Counted from the stretch's first letter, positions 49,596-59,336 are shown. The stretch: 64,000 nucleotides of DNA from an uncultured Mycoplasmatota bacterium (GCA_947652325.1 CANTCQ010000006.1:1-64000), one strand, 5' to 3'. Notes: a model not told the origin generated them from the letters alone. Translations and numbers: made by a program.

Positions 49596-50642
49596 ATGAT
49601 TGGACTAGCATTACAAGGAGGGGGAGCAAGAGGCTCCTACCAAATTGGAGCCTATTATGCTTTTAAAAAACAAAAAATTAAATTTGATGGAGTTTGTGGA
49701 ACCAGTATTGGAGCATTTAATGGGGCTTTAATTGCAAGCGGCAAAGAAAAAGAACTTTTAGAATTTTGGAAAAATCTTTCTGTTGGAGAAATATTGGGAT
49801 ATGAAAAAGAATTTATTAATAAAAAGATAAACAATGAATTTGATTTTTCTTATATAAAAATGAGCTTTCTTAATATTATAAAAATTATAAAATCTCGAGG
49901 AATTGATATAAAAGGATTAGAAGAAATTTTAGAAAACATATTGGATAAAAATGCTTTAATAAATAGTAAAATGGACTTTGGAATATGTACTTTAAGAATT
50001 CGCAATTTAAAACCAATGTATATTTTTAAAAATGAAATGAATAAAGAAAGAATAAACGATTATATTTTAGCTAGTTGTTATCTTCCTATTTTCAAAATGA
50101 AAAAGAAAATAGATGAGCATTATTATTTAGATGGAGGATTTTATGATAATACCCCTCTAAACATGTTAATTGATAAAGGATATAAAAAAATTTATGTAGT
50201 GGAATTAAATCCCCTTATAAACAGAAAACGAAAGCCTAAAAAAGAAATTGAAATAATAAGAATTACACCCAGAAGAAGCTTAGGTGGAATTATAAACCAT
50301 AACCAAGAAAGTATTTGCGAACATATAAAAATGGGTTATTATGATACTTTAAGAGTAATAAAAAAATTAGATGGATACCAATATTGTTTTAAAAACTATT
50401 CTCCTTTTTTTTATAATTGGCTTACTAGAAAAATAGATAGAAAAGAAATGAATCATATAATGGGTTTTTTTCATGTCAAGTCAAAAAAAGAAGCTGTAAT
50501 AAAAGCTTTAGAATACATGATGGAAAAAGAAGAAATAGATTATTATAAAATTTACAATCCATTTATCATACTAAAAAAAGTCAAAAGAAGTAAAAATAAA
50601 CATTTTGTGGAAAAATTTATAAGTCAATTAAATTTTTTCTAA
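49596..50642 (+). CDS. Patatin-like phospholipase
   Basis: 348 residues. Oxyanion hole [13 protein letters not shown] (~8-20), nucleophile elbow GTSIGA (G-x-S-x-G), and the catalytic Asp in DGGFYDN. It resembles the bacterial RssA/YlbK-type patatin group, a cytosolic or membrane-peripheral serine lipase acting on phospholipid acyl chains. The C-terminal ~120 residues are basic, which may aid membrane contact. No signal peptide. Confidence 0.92.
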   Translation: MIGLALQGGGARGSYQIGAYYAFKKQKIKFDGVCGTSIGAFNGALIASGKEKELLEFWKNLSVGEILGYEKEFINKKINNEFDFSYIKMSFLNIIKIIKSRGIDIKGLEEILENILDKNALINSKMDFGICTLRIRNLKPMYIFKNEMNKERINDYILASCYLPIFKMKKKIDEHYYLDGGFYDNTPLNMLIDKGYKKIYVVELNPLINRKRKPKKEIEIIRITPRRSLGGIINHNQESICEHIKMGYYDTLRVIKKLDGYQYCFKNYSPFFYNWLTRKIDRKEMNHIMGFFHVKSKKEAVIKALEYMMEKEEIDYYKIYNPFIILKKVKRSKNKHFVEKFISQLNFF

Positions 50643-50713
50643 AAAAGAAAAAACCTTATTTTACTTCTAAAACGTTCTGTGTTATCATAAATTTACAAAG
50701 CGAGGGATTTAGT

Positions 50714-51427
50714 ATGGGAAGATTTCCAAATATAGCAGCAAGTAAAGCCAAAACAGGAGCAGCAAAAGCAAAAGTGTACTCGAGTTTTGCAAAAGAAATA
50801 TACCAAACAGCAAAAAATGGAGGAACTGACCCCAATGGGAATTTAAATCTTAGAAGGTTAATTGAAAAAGCAAAAAAAGAACAAGTTCCTAACGATGTAA
50901 TAAATAGAGCAATAGAAAAAGCAAAAGGTGCAAGTGGAGAAGACTACCAAACGATTCTTTACGAAGGATTTGGCCCTGGAGCTTCCACTTTAATTATAAA
51001 AACGATGACCGATAACGTAAATCGTACTGTAGCAGAAGTACGTGCTGCTTTTAATAAAGTGCATAAAAGTCTAGGTGTAACCAACTCTGTTGCTTATAAT
51101 TACGATAACCTAACAGTAGTAAGTTTTAAGTACGAAGATGAGGAAACTATTTTTAATACATTATTGGAACAAGAAATAGACATAGTAGATTTTGAAAACG
51201 AAAAAGGCGTTTTAACAATTTCTGTAAACCCCAATATGCAACACAAATTAAAAGATGTATTAGAAAAAATAATGCCCAATGTTGACTATTTAGTGGATGA
51301 AACAGGTTACTATGCCAAAGATAGTGTGAATCTAACAGGAGAAGAACTAGAAGATTTTCAAAAATTGTTACACATATTAGAAGAAGTAGAAGATGTAACA
51401 AATATTTACCATAATGTAAATTTATAA
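50714..51427 (+). CDS. YebC/PmpR family protein, YeeN-type
   Basis: 237 residues, complete. It starts MGRFPNIAASKAKTGAAKAK; then LRRLIEKAKKEQVPNDVI; then LYEGFGPGASTLIIKTMTDN, and NRTVAEVRAAFNK. The family was annotated as transcription regulators; recent work ties YebC proteins to helping ribosomes through proline runs. The N-terminal form here matches the YeeN subgroup. It is a lone gene with its own terminator. Confidence 0.92.
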   Translation: MGRFPNIAASKAKTGAAKAKVYSSFAKEIYQTAKNGGTDPNGNLNLRRLIEKAKKEQVPNDVINRAIEKAKGASGEDYQTILYEGFGPGASTLIIKTMTDNVNRTVAEVRAAFNKVHKSLGVTNSVAYNYDNLTVVSFKYEDEETIFNTLLEQEIDIVDFENEKGVLTISVNPNMQHKLKDVLEKIMPNVDYLVDETGYYAKDSVNLTGEELEDFQKLLHILEEVEDVTNIYHNVNL

Positions 51428-51444
51428 AAGGAATAGAAAAAATA

Positions 51445-51480
51445 AAAAAACGTATAATATGGAAACTATACGTTTTTTTT
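51445..51480 (+). terminator. Intrinsic terminator after the yebC-type gene
   Basis: AAAAAACGTATA/TATACGTTTTTT with a 10-nt loop. Confidence 0.88.
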
Positions 51481-51576
51481 ACAATCTTAGAGAGTTTAGA
51501 AGGAAGCATTTAAAATATTTGGACTATCCCTTAAAATTTTGCTATAATAAAAAAGTATCATAAAGGAGTTGATGAA

Positions 51577-52401
51577 ATGTCTTTACAAGCTCTATGGTCC
51601 ATATTAACTAAAATAATGGATATTTGTGTAGTATGGCTACTTTTTTACTATATTTTAAAAAATTTGAGAAATAACGTAAAAATGATTTTGATTGTTAAAG
51701 GAGTCGTTTTAATTCTATTTATCGAAGTTATGAGTAAAATATTTAACTTATACACGGTAGGCATTATTTTTGAATACATTTTAGAATGGGGCCCTCTTGC
51801 ACTTATTATTATTTTTCAACCGGAAATTCGTAGTGTCCTAGAAAGTATTGGTCGTACACAATTGTTAGGACGTCATAAAACATTAACAGGCGATGAGCGT
51901 GAAAAAATGGTTTGTGAAATAATGGAAGCAGTAGAATACTTAAAGAAAAATAAAATTGGAGCATTAATGGTGATAGAGCGAGATATTTCTCTTCAAGAAT
52001 ATATTGAACCCGCAACGAAAATTTATGCCGATGTTACAAACGAATTGTTATGTAATTTATTTTTTCCTAATTCTCCTCTACATGATGGAGGTGTAATTAT
52101 CCAAGGAAATAGAATTACTTGTGCAGGAAGTGTATTTAAAACCAGTATGGACCCAAATGTAAATAAAAAATTAGGAACAAGACATAGAGCTGCTTTAGGA
52201 ATTGCGGAAGAAAGTGATGCTCTTGCTCTAATTGTATCAGAAGAAACAGGACGCATTAGTATTGCTTGTGATGGAGATTTAAATTACAATTTATCTTTAG
52301 ATGAATTTCGATTACGCCTTATGGAAGAATTAAAACCTAAAGCAGAAGTTTTCTATGAAGCTGACCGCGAAGAAGAAAGCGAGGAAGAAATAGATGACTA
52401 G
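51577..52401 (+). CDS. cdaA: Diadenylate cyclase CdaA
   Basis: 274 residues: three N-terminal membrane helices (~10-75), then the DAC domain with the catalytic motifs PLHDGGVII (DGA-type site, here DGG) and GTRHRAALG (RHR). It makes c-di-AMP, which controls K+ uptake and wall stress. An acidic C-terminal tail (EADREEESEEEIDD) is noteworthy. The next gene, the CdaR regulator, overlaps by 8 nt as in Bacillus; glmM is not next in line here. Confidence 0.95.
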   Translation: MSLQALWSILTKIMDICVVWLLFYYILKNLRNNVKMILIVKGVVLILFIEVMSKIFNLYTVGIIFEYILEWGPLALIIIFQPEIRSVLESIGRTQLLGRHKTLTGDEREKMVCEIMEAVEYLKKNKIGALMVIERDISLQEYIEPATKIYADVTNELLCNLFFPNSPLHDGGVIIQGNRITCAGSVFKTSMDPNVNKKLGTRHRAALGIAEESDALALIVSEETGRISIACDGDLNYNLSLDEFRLRLMEELKPKAEVFYEADREEESEEEIDD

Positions 52402-53782
52402 AAAAAAGAAAAAAAAGCAAAATATAATTATAAGTTTTCTAAAAGGAATATATGGAAGTATTGATAAAATTTTAATTACGCCCATCAGTCGAATTATTTT
52501 TAAAATTTCAGACCGTTTAAGAAATAATTCAAATAAAATTGAAAAAATATTAAACCGACCTCATATATTACTTTATTTATCTCTACTCTTTGCTATTGGT
52601 ATGTTTTTTTTAGTCGATAAAGAAGTCATAAATTTAGTACAAAATGAAGCGGAAATTATTGCAAATCAACCTGTAAAAGTTCTATATAATCAAGAAGCCT
52701 ATGTGGTAGAAGGGGTTGTAGATAATGTAGATATTATATTAACAGGAAATAAAAGTGCTATTTATTTGGCAAAACAATTAGGAGAACATGAAGTGATTCT
52801 AGATTTAACAGATTATAAACCAAGTAAAACACCTTATCGAGTTAAACTAACATATAATCAAACAGTAGATTCAATAAAATATAAATTAGACCCCACTTAT
52901 GTATCTGTCACAATTAAAGAAAAAGTAAGTAAACCATATTCAATTTCTTCTGAGTTATTAAATGAAAATAAATTAAATGAAAAATTAAGTGTTGAAAATG
53001 TAGAATTATCCAAAACAGAAGTGATTGTCAAAGGTGCAGAAGATGCATTAGAAAAAATTGCAACAGTAAAAGCTTTAATTGATTTGAGTAACAAAGAATA
53101 TAAAGATGCTGGTACATATGAAACAGATAATATACCATTAGTAGCTTATGATGAAAAAGGAAATTTACTTGAAGATGTAGAAATTGTACCAACAACGGTA
53201 ACTGCTACTATTACCTTAGATACTTACAAAACAACTGTTCCTTTAAAAGTATTAACCACTGGAAATTTAGTAACAGGAAAAGCTATTTCTTCTGTAACTG
53301 TAAATGGAAGTGAAATGTATTCAGTTGATATATATGGCGAAAAAAGTGTTATTGATTCTATTACGAGCGTACCTGTAACTATTGATATAAATGGCCTTGG
53401 AAACAGTGGTTCAAAATCTTATAATGTAAACATTACCAAACCTAATGGAGTTCGCTTTATTAGCGAAACAAATGCGAAAATAACAATTAACTTTGGAGAT
53501 GAAAAACAAAAGACACTAAGTATTTCAGATGTTCACAGTAAAAACTTAGATAGTCATTTAATTCCAAATTTCCCACCAGTAGAGGGAGCAATTGCAACAG
53601 TACAAGTAAAAGGAGTACAGGCAGTAATTGATGCGATAACAGAAGAAAATATAGTTGCTTATATTGATTTGACTGGTTATACAGTGGGAGACTACGAAGT
53701 AGATTTAAAAATTGAAAATGATGACCCACGAGTTACTTATATAGTAACAAATAAAGTACCATTAAAAATAGTCGAAAAATAA
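52394..53782 (+). CDS. cdaR: YbbR-domain protein, CdaA regulator
   Basis: 462 residues with one N-terminal membrane helix (~55-75: HILLYLSLLFAIGMFFLV) and four extracytoplasmic YbbR repeats (VxVxG... with 'VKVLYNQEAYVVEGVVDN', 'ISSELLNENKLNE'). CdaR binds CdaA and tunes c-di-AMP synthesis from outside the membrane. The overlap with cdaA and the following hairpin define a two-gene operon. The longer than usual basic cytosolic N-terminus is lineage-specific. Confidence 0.9.
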   Translation: MTRKKKKKQNIIISFLKGIYGSIDKILITPISRIIFKISDRLRNNSNKIEKILNRPHILLYLSLLFAIGMFFLVDKEVINLVQNEAEIIANQPVKVLYNQEAYVVEGVVDNVDIILTGNKSAIYLAKQLGEHEVILDLTDYKPSKTPYRVKLTYNQTVDSIKYKLDPTYVSVTIKEKVSKPYSISSELLNENKLNEKLSVENVELSKTEVIVKGAEDALEKIATVKALIDLSNKEYKDAGTYETDNIPLVAYDEKGNLLEDVEIVPTTVTATITLDTYKTTVPLKVLTTGNLVTGKAISSVTVNGSEMYSVDIYGEKSVIDSITSVPVTIDINGLGNSGSKSYNVNITKPNGVRFISETNAKITINFGDEKQKTLSISDVHSKNLDSHLIPNFPPVEGAIATVQVKGVQAVIDAITEENIVAYIDLTGYTVGDYEVDLKIENDDPRVTYIVTNKVPLKIVEK

Positions 53783-53797
53783 TTTGACTATTTTTTT
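53766..53797 (+). terminator. Intrinsic terminator of the cdaA-cdaR operon
   Basis: AAATAGTC/GACTATTT arms and T-run. Confidence 0.8.
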
Positions 53798-53804
53798 TAA
53801 ATTA

Positions 53805-53829
53805 AAAAGTATCTATTGAAGATACTTTT
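53805..53829 (-). terminator. Intrinsic terminator of the DUF378 gene
   Basis: AAAAGTATCT/AGATACTTTT around ATTGA, T-run on the minus strand; overlaps the stop codon. Confidence 0.8.
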
Positions 53830-54034
53830 ATTTTACATCAGCAGTAATGTGGTTAAATAATAAACCAATGTTAATTAATCCACAAATACCAACTAAACTA
53901 TAAACTATTCTAGTAATAGCACTATTTTCTTGGAATAAAGCGGATACTAGATTAAAATCAAAAAATCCGATTAATCCCCAGTTAATAGCACCAATAATGG
54001 TAAATACTAGACATACTTTATGTACAGTTTCCAT
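53828..54034 (-). CDS. DUF378 small membrane protein
   Basis: 68 residues from ATG 54034 (AAAGGTGA upstream; GTG 54046 overlaps that site). VCLVFTIIGAINWGLIGFF is the DUF378 hallmark, followed by a second helix RIVYSLVGICGLINIGLLF. The family is widespread and its function unknown. Confidence 0.88.
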   Translation of the reverse strand: METVHKVCLVFTIIGAINWGLIGFFDFNLVSALFQENSAITRIVYSLVGICGLINIGLLFNHITADVK

Positions 54035-54139
54035 TTTATCACTCACCTTTATTCTTATTATGAACCAAAAATAATGAGTTTATTCATGAATATTTTGTCA
54101 AATTAAAAATATAGTTAATTAGAAAAGGAAAGTGGTTAA

Positions 54140-55198
54140 GTGAAAAAAATAGGTATTTTAACATTAGTAGTACTCCTATTAACGTGTGGTTGCGGTAAAA
54201 CAGATGTAATGAAAGTAAAAAGTGATTTTGAATCAAAAGTCACCAAAGCGAAATCCTATGCTTTATCTGGTACTATGGAAATCATAAACAATGAAGATAC
54301 ATTTGTATACAGTGTAGAAGCGTCCTTCTTAAAAGATGATTATTATAAAGTACGTTTAATTAATCAAACAAACAATCATGAACAAGTTATACTAAAAAAT
54401 ACAGATGGTGTATATGTAGTTACTCCAAGTTTAAATAAATCGTTTAAATTTCAAAGCGAATGGCCAAACAATTCCAGCCAATCTTACCTTTTAGCATCAC
54501 TTGTGAATGATATTAAAAACGATGCAGAAGGAACATTAGAAGAAACAGATAATAATTACATTTTAAAAGCAAGTGTAAATTATCCAAATAATAGTGAACT
54601 AGTTTATGAAAAAGTATACTTAGATAAAAATATGAATTTAGAGCGAGTAGAAGTATTTAACAATGATGATACAGTAAAAATAAAAGTAAATATCAAATCA
54701 TTGGATTTAAAAGCTGGATTAGAAGAAGATGATTTTGTCCTAGAAGATTTAATGGATAAAGATTGTTGTAATACAGATACTTGTGAAGAGGGTACAAAAA
54801 CATGTGAACCTCCACAAAAACCAGATAAGAAAACAGGTGCTATAGAAGATATTATTTATCCTTTGTATATTCCTAGTGAAACCTATTTAACTAGCAAAGA
54901 AGTATTAGATACAGAAGAAGGAGATAGAGTAATTCTAACTTATAGCGGAAATAAAAACTTTGTATTAGTAGAAGAACAAGCAACATCTTCCAGTGACTTT
55001 GAAATTATTCCCGTATATGGAGACCCTCTCTTATTAAATGATAGTATCGCAGCTCTACAAGCCAATTCAATTTATTGGACTAGTAACAACATGGAATATT
55101 ATTTAACAGGTAATGATTTATCAAATGAAGAATTACTTTCTATTGCAACCTCACTTACAAATGTTGACCTTGTAACAAGCAACCAAATAGAAAAATAA
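54140..55198 (+). CDS. Lipoprotein, LolA/GerS-like fold
   Basis: 352 residues from GTG 54140 with AAGGA about 10 nt upstream. Signal peptide with lipobox LLTCGC (lipidated Cys probably 16 or 18). The mature part is repeated beta strands (SGTMEIINNEDTFVYSVEA, YYKVRLINQTNNHEQV) like the LolA/outer-membrane-lipoprotein-sorting fold found in Firmicutes sporulation lipoproteins. A Cys-rich insert CCNTDTCEEGTKTCEPP (~214-230) may bind metal or form disulfides. A second domain follows. Confidence 0.75.
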   Translation: MKKIGILTLVVLLLTCGCGKTDVMKVKSDFESKVTKAKSYALSGTMEIINNEDTFVYSVEASFLKDDYYKVRLINQTNNHEQVILKNTDGVYVVTPSLNKSFKFQSEWPNNSSQSYLLASLVNDIKNDAEGTLEETDNNYILKASVNYPNNSELVYEKVYLDKNMNLERVEVFNNDDTVKIKVNIKSLDLKAGLEEDDFVLEDLMDKDCCNTDTCEEGTKTCEPPQKPDKKTGAIEDIIYPLYIPSETYLTSKEVLDTEEGDRVILTYSGNKNFVLVEEQATSSSDFEIIPVYGDPLLLNDSIAALQANSIYWTSNNMEYYLTGNDLSNEELLSIATSLTNVDLVTSNQIEK

Positions 55199-55200
55199 TG

Positions 55201-55239
55201 AAAAATGTTTAATAGAATAAAAACTATTAAACATTTTTT
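55201..55239 (+). terminator. Intrinsic terminator
   Basis: AAAAATGTTTAATAG/CTATTAAACATTTTT arms with T-run after the lipoprotein gene. Confidence 0.9.
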
Positions 55240-55290
55240 ACATTTATTTAAAAATATGATATACTAAAAAACAATATAAGAGGTGATAAA

Positions 55291-55854
55291 ATGAAAAAAG
55301 TAGAAACAGAATTTGAAAAAATAATGAAAATAGAAATTGTTTTTTCGTTATTATATGCTCTTTTAGGAATTTTTATTTTTTGGAAAAGTGAAATGACAAA
55401 TAATGTAGTAGGAATTTTAATAGGTATGTTTTTTCTTATTTCGGGAATGCTTACTATTTTCACTTCAATTGATAAAGTAAAAATAAAATTATTTCATTAT
55501 AATATCTTTTTTGGAATCTTAAGCATAGTTTTAGGAATACTCATTATGCTTAACCCTTTATCTATTATAAATATATTAAATATTTCATTAGGAATATGGA
55601 CTATAGTAAAAAGCATAAATAAAATTATCTATTTTGTAATATTAAAAAAGGTAAAAGAAAATTCGAATAAACTTTTGTTAGTATCTGCTTTATTCCTTTT
55701 CTTTTTAGGAATATTATTAATCATTTACCCTTTTAGGAGCATAATAGTCACAAAAGCAGTAGGAATATTTATTCTTCTTATAAATATTTTAAATATAAAC
55801 GATTTAGTTCTCTTAAAAAAACGAGGAGAAGTTTTCTTAAAATTATTAAAGTAA
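55291..55854 (+). CDS. DUF308/HdeD-like membrane protein
   Basis: 187 residues with six hydrophobic helices in three repeated pairs, e.g. LLYALLGIFIFW, NIFFGILSIVLGILIML and LFFLGILLIIYPF. The repeated 'G(I/L)..I..P' pattern is characteristic of DUF308/HdeD. Function unknown in Firmicutes; HdeD is tied to acid resistance in E. coli. AAGAGGTGA precedes the ATG. Confidence 0.82.
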   Translation: MKKVETEFEKIMKIEIVFSLLYALLGIFIFWKSEMTNNVVGILIGMFFLISGMLTIFTSIDKVKIKLFHYNIFFGILSIVLGILIMLNPLSIINILNISLGIWTIVKSINKIIYFVILKKVKENSNKLLLVSALFLFFLGILLIIYPFRSIIVTKAVGIFILLINILNINDLVLLKKRGEVFLKLLK

Positions 55855-55876
55855 GTGTAGTTTTTCTTACTTTTTT
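55848..55876 (+). terminator. Intrinsic terminator
   Basis: AAAGTAAG/CTTACTTT with T-run. Confidence 0.8.
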
Positions 55877-55934
55877 ATTTGCTATTTTTTTTTTCTTTCG
55901 TTATACTATATATGAAGAATAAGAAGGTGCAAGA

Positions 55935-57176
55935 ATGGCAAAGATTCAAGATATACAAGCAAGAGAAATTTTAGATTCTAGAGGAAATCCAACCATTGAA
56001 GTAGAAATGACTTTAGATAATTTAGATAAAGTAATAGCATCTATACCAAGTGGAGCATCAACAGGAAGCAAAGAGGCATTAGAACTACGTGATAAAGATG
56101 ATAGCCGTTATAATGGTAAAGGCGTATTAGCAGCAGTTATAAATGTGAATGAAATTATAAGGCCAAGTTTAATAGGGAAAGAATTAATTCAAACCGAAAT
56201 TGACAAACTATTATTAAAATTAGATGGAACACCGAATAAAAGTAAATTAGGGGCCAATGCAATTTTAGGAGTATCTTTAGCAGCAGTCAAAGCTCTAGCA
56301 AAAAGTGAAAAAAAAGAGTTATATGCCTATTTATCAAATAAAAAAGTATCTTTACCCATACCTTTTGTAAATATTATAAATGGTGGGGCTCATGCATCAA
56401 ATACATTAGACATTCAAGAATTTATGATTGTGCCTGTCATAAAAGGATTTAAGGAAAAGGTCCGTTGTGCATCTGAAATATTTCATACATTAAAAAAAAT
56501 ATTAAAAGAACAAAATTTAAGTACAGCCGTAGGAGATGAAGGAGGCTTTGCCCCAAATTTAGCTTATAACAGTTTGGCTCTTGATTTACTTATCAAAGCA
56601 ATCAAGGAAAGTCATTATAAACCTGGAGAAGAAGTATTTTTAGCCTTAGATGTTGCGGCTAGTGAACTTTATAATAAAGATACAAAAAAATACCATTTAG
56701 ACAACAAAAAAATGGATGCGGATGAACTTACTAATTATTATTTAGCTTTAGTAAACAAATATCCAATCATTAGTATTGAAGACCCCTATGATGAAGAAGA
56801 TTTTGATAGTATGAGCAAATTAACCTCTTTAATTGGAGATAAAATCATGATAGTAGGGGACGATTATTTTGTGACAAACAAAAACTATTTAGAAAAAGGT
56901 ATAGAAAAACAAAGCGGAAATGCTATCTTAATAAAAGCAAATCAAGTTGGAACCATTACCGAAATGGTAAATACTATCCTTTGCGCTAAGAAAAATAATT
57001 ATAAAACCATTATCTCCCATCGAAGTGGAGAAACTTTAGATACTTTTATTGCAGATTTTGCAGTGGGCCTAAATTTACCTTTTATAAAATGTGGTTCCAT
57101 ATCGAGAGGAGAAAGAATTGCCAAATACAATCGTTTAATGAAAATAGAAGAAGAATTAAAAAAACATAAAAAATAG
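55935..57176 (+). CDS. eno: Enolase
   Basis: 413 residues, slightly short for the family (~430). It converts 2-phosphoglycerate to phosphoenolpyruvate. Motifs: AREILDSRGNPTIEVE, SGASTG, GGAHASN, QEFMIVPV, the catalytic Glu in VGDEGGFAPN, ALDVAASE, SIEDPYDEEDFD, catalytic Lys in ILIKANQVGT, and SHRSGET. VGDDYFVTN has Tyr where most enolases have Leu. It stands alone rather than in the gapA-pgk-tpiA operon common in Bacilli. Confidence 0.96.
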   Translation: MAKIQDIQAREILDSRGNPTIEVEMTLDNLDKVIASIPSGASTGSKEALELRDKDDSRYNGKGVLAAVINVNEIIRPSLIGKELIQTEIDKLLLKLDGTPNKSKLGANAILGVSLAAVKALAKSEKKELYAYLSNKKVSLPIPFVNIINGGAHASNTLDIQEFMIVPVIKGFKEKVRCASEIFHTLKKILKEQNLSTAVGDEGGFAPNLAYNSLALDLLIKAIKESHYKPGEEVFLALDVAASELYNKDTKKYHLDNKKMDADELTNYYLALVNKYPIISIEDPYDEEDFDSMSKLTSLIGDKIMIVGDDYFVTNKNYLEKGIEKQSGNAILIKANQVGTITEMVNTILCAKKNNYKTIISHRSGETLDTFIADFAVGLNLPFIKCGSISRGERIAKYNRLMKIEEELKKHKK

Positions 57177-57194
57177 TAGAAATACTATTTTTTT
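57171..57194 (+). terminator. Intrinsic terminator after enolase
   Basis: AATAGTA/TACTATT with GAAA loop and a T-run. Confidence 0.85.
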
Positions 57195-57253
57195 GTCGAA
57201 ATAAAGGAAATTACAAATATAGAGGGTACATAATAAATAGAAAGGAGGATACA

Positions 57254-57367
57254 ATGAATCATTTACATACAATAGAATTAGAAAAAATAAATGGCGGCTG
57301 CTTTATTGGAATGAATCGATTTATAAATTGTCTAAAAACGATATTAAAGTGTTTTAGAATAATATAA
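57254..57367 (+). CDS. Double-glycine-leader peptide (putative bacteriocin or pheromone)
   Basis: 37 codons. AAAGGAGG is correctly placed 5 nt before ATG 57254. The leader MNHLHTIELEKINGG is a standard GG-type leader (conserved L, I, E-L and GG at -2/-1). The predicted 22-residue mature peptide starts CFIGMNRF, has three Cys and is cationic (two Arg, two Lys). Such leaders are removed by C39-peptidase ABC exporters; none is in the window. The gene lies in the space after eno with its own ribosome binding site, and is absent from long-ORF listings because of its size. Confidence 0.7.
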   Translation: MNHLHTIELEKINGGCFIGMNRFINCLKTILKCFRII

Positions 57368-57444
57368 GGTAAAAAACAAAGTCATTTTGTTACCAATTGT
57401 TTTTCTTATCTTTTATGTTATAATAAACTACAGGTGATACAAAA

Positions 57445-57954
57445 ATGAAGGAAAAGAAAATAAAATACCAAACAGAAGAACAAAAAGAAATAAAAAAATT
57501 TATTATTGTATTAATTGGACTAATTTTAATTATTGTGGGAATATATTATTTTACAAGAGCTTTTGTTACAAAAGATTTATTTAAAAGTAATACGTTAGAA
57601 AAACAATATACAAATGGAGCAATTAATTACGAAGTTGCTATCGTAGGAAATATGCTCAATAAACCACAAACAGAGTATTACGTTATGGCTCTTAATAGTG
57701 AAAATATTGAATATAGCTATTATAGAACGATTGCATCAAAATATAGTAGTAAAGAAAAGGCTTTAAAAGTATATTTTGTGGATTTAAATAATGCTTTAAA
57801 TGAAAAGTATGTAGCAAAAGAGGAAGAAAAAAGTAACAAGTACACATCATTAGAAGAACTAAAATTAGGGGAAATTACATTAATAAAAGTAAAAAATGGA
57901 AAAGTTTCTAAATTTATCACAGATATCGATAGTATAAAAAAAGAGCTTCATTAA
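57445..57954 (+). CDS. Membrane-anchored protein with degenerate thioredoxin-like domain
   Basis: 169 residues. A basic cytosolic start, one helix (~18-40), and an outer domain with strand-helix-strand order: TEYYVMALNSE, KALKVYFVDLNNAL, EITLIKVKNGKVSKFI. The last block resembles the cis-Pro edge ('PTLIxxKNGKxxxxI') of thioredoxins, but the CxxC and the Pro are absent, so no redox role is expected. AGGTGAT upstream of the ATG. It follows the GG-peptide gene by 77 bp. Confidence 0.6.
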   Translation: MKEKKIKYQTEEQKEIKKFIIVLIGLILIIVGIYYFTRAFVTKDLFKSNTLEKQYTNGAINYEVAIVGNMLNKPQTEYYVMALNSENIEYSYYRTIASKYSSKEKALKVYFVDLNNALNEKYVAKEEEKSNKYTSLEELKLGEITLIKVKNGKVSKFITDIDSIKKELH

Positions 57955-57975
57955 AAAAATGAACTTTTTTTTATT
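57935..57975 (+). terminator. Intrinsic terminator
   Basis: A-rich left arm ending in TTCATT pairs with AATGAA and is followed by a long T-run; overlaps the 57445 gene's stop. Confidence 0.65.
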
Positions 57976-58066
57976 TTTTAAAAGTGAAGTGATTGTAATA
58001 ATTTTACATTCTTTATTTAAAACAGAAAAAAAATATGATACTATGTTTATAATAGAGGGTGAAAAA

Positions 58067-59248
58067 ATGGACAACATAGAAAAAAACAAAAATAAAAAGA
58101 TGGGATTTAATTTAAAGGAAATAAGTGTTATTATAATTATAACAGCACTACTTACTAGTTTGACAGCAGGAGTAATTGTTTATAACCAGAACAAATTAAC
58201 AAGAAATTTGACATACCAAGATTTAAACGAAGACAATGCTTTGAAAGAATTTTTAGCAGTGTATGCTTCTTTAGTTGATGAATATTATGAGGATGTGGAT
58301 AAAACCGCTTTGTTAGAAAGTGCAATTAGTGCCATGTTTAAACACTTAGGTGAAGACTATTCTACTTATATGAATAAAACGGAAACGGATGCATTAGCAG
58401 AAAAACTATTAGGAGAATATAAAGGAATAGGAATTGAAATAAATAAACAAAATACTATTGCAAACTTTATTGAAGGAAGCTCAGCTAAAGAAGCAGGATT
58501 ATTAATTGGAGATACAATTCTTTCAATAAATGACGCTCCTATTACGAGCGCCGATGAAATTAAAAATAAAATACAAGAAATAAATATAGGAGAAAAAATA
58601 AAAATAATAGTAAATAGAGAAGGAAATCTATTGGAATTTTATGTAGAAAATAAACATCTCTATATTCCAGCAGTGAATACAGAAATATTTGAAAATAGTA
58701 TAGGGTATTTAAAAATAAGTACATTTTCAAACACATTAAAAGAACAAGTCAATACTGCCTTAAAAAATATGGAAAGTAAAGAAATTAGCTCTTTAATTAT
58801 TGATTTAAGAAACAATACAGGAGGATACTTAGTACAAGCAAGTGAAGTAGCAAACCTATTTTTAGAGAAAGGAAAAATAATTTATTCTTTAGAAGATAAA
58901 GAAAATAAAAAAGATTATAAAGATGAAACAGATGAAAAAAGAGAATACAAAATTGTTTTGTTAATGAATGAAGCAACAGCCTCTGCATCTGAAGTATTAA
59001 TTGCGGCCTTAAAAGAAAGTTATGGAGCTCTTACTGTAGGAACAACTACTTATGGAAAAGGAAAAGTACAACAAACTCATTCTTTAGAAGATGGAAGTAT
59101 GGTAAAATACACTTCTGCTAAATGGTTAACACCAAATGGAACATGCATTGATGGAGTAGGAATAACACCAGAATATATAGTAGAAGAGTCATTAGAAGAA
59201 ACAAAAGAAGATATACAATTGAAAAAAGCAATAGAACTGGCTAAATAA
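58067..59248 (+). CDS. S41 family C-terminal processing peptidase (CtpA-like)
   Basis: 393 residues from ATG 58067 (GAGGGTGA upstream); the longer frame from 57959 begins inside a terminator and was rejected. N-terminal membrane helix (~18-40), PDZ domain (~120-200: GIGIEINKQN, GDTILSINDAPI), and the S41 protease core with LIIDLRNNTGGYL. The catalytic Ser is in EATASASEV and Lys in YGKGKVQQ. It is anchored outside the membrane and trims or degrades exported proteins. Confidence 0.93.
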   Translation: MDNIEKNKNKKMGFNLKEISVIIIITALLTSLTAGVIVYNQNKLTRNLTYQDLNEDNALKEFLAVYASLVDEYYEDVDKTALLESAISAMFKHLGEDYSTYMNKTETDALAEKLLGEYKGIGIEINKQNTIANFIEGSSAKEAGLLIGDTILSINDAPITSADEIKNKIQEINIGEKIKIIVNREGNLLEFYVENKHLYIPAVNTEIFENSIGYLKISTFSNTLKEQVNTALKNMESKEISSLIIDLRNNTGGYLVQASEVANLFLEKGKIIYSLEDKENKKDYKDETDEKREYKIVLLMNEATASASEVLIAALKESYGALTVGTTTYGKGKVQQTHSLEDGSMVKYTSAKWLTPNGTCIDGVGITPEYIVEESLEETKEDIQLKKAIELAK

Positions 59249-59286
59249 ATTTTGACATAAAAAATGTTAATATTTTTTTCTATGGT

Positions 59287-59315
59287 TTGTATTTTTTAAA
59301 TCATTATTGTATAAT
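59287..59315 (+). promoter_or_regulatory. Promoter of the DUF402 gene
   Basis: TTGTAT, 17-bp spacer, TATAAT; the transcript would start near 59322, ahead of the chosen ATG. Confidence 0.75.
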
Positions 59316-59336
59316 ACGATTGAAAGAGAGAGAATG

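Noticed and set aside
57959-58066. Upstream start for the S41 peptidase
   Set aside because: It begins within the terminator of the preceding gene; ATG 58067 has GAGGGTGA and gives a normal anchor.
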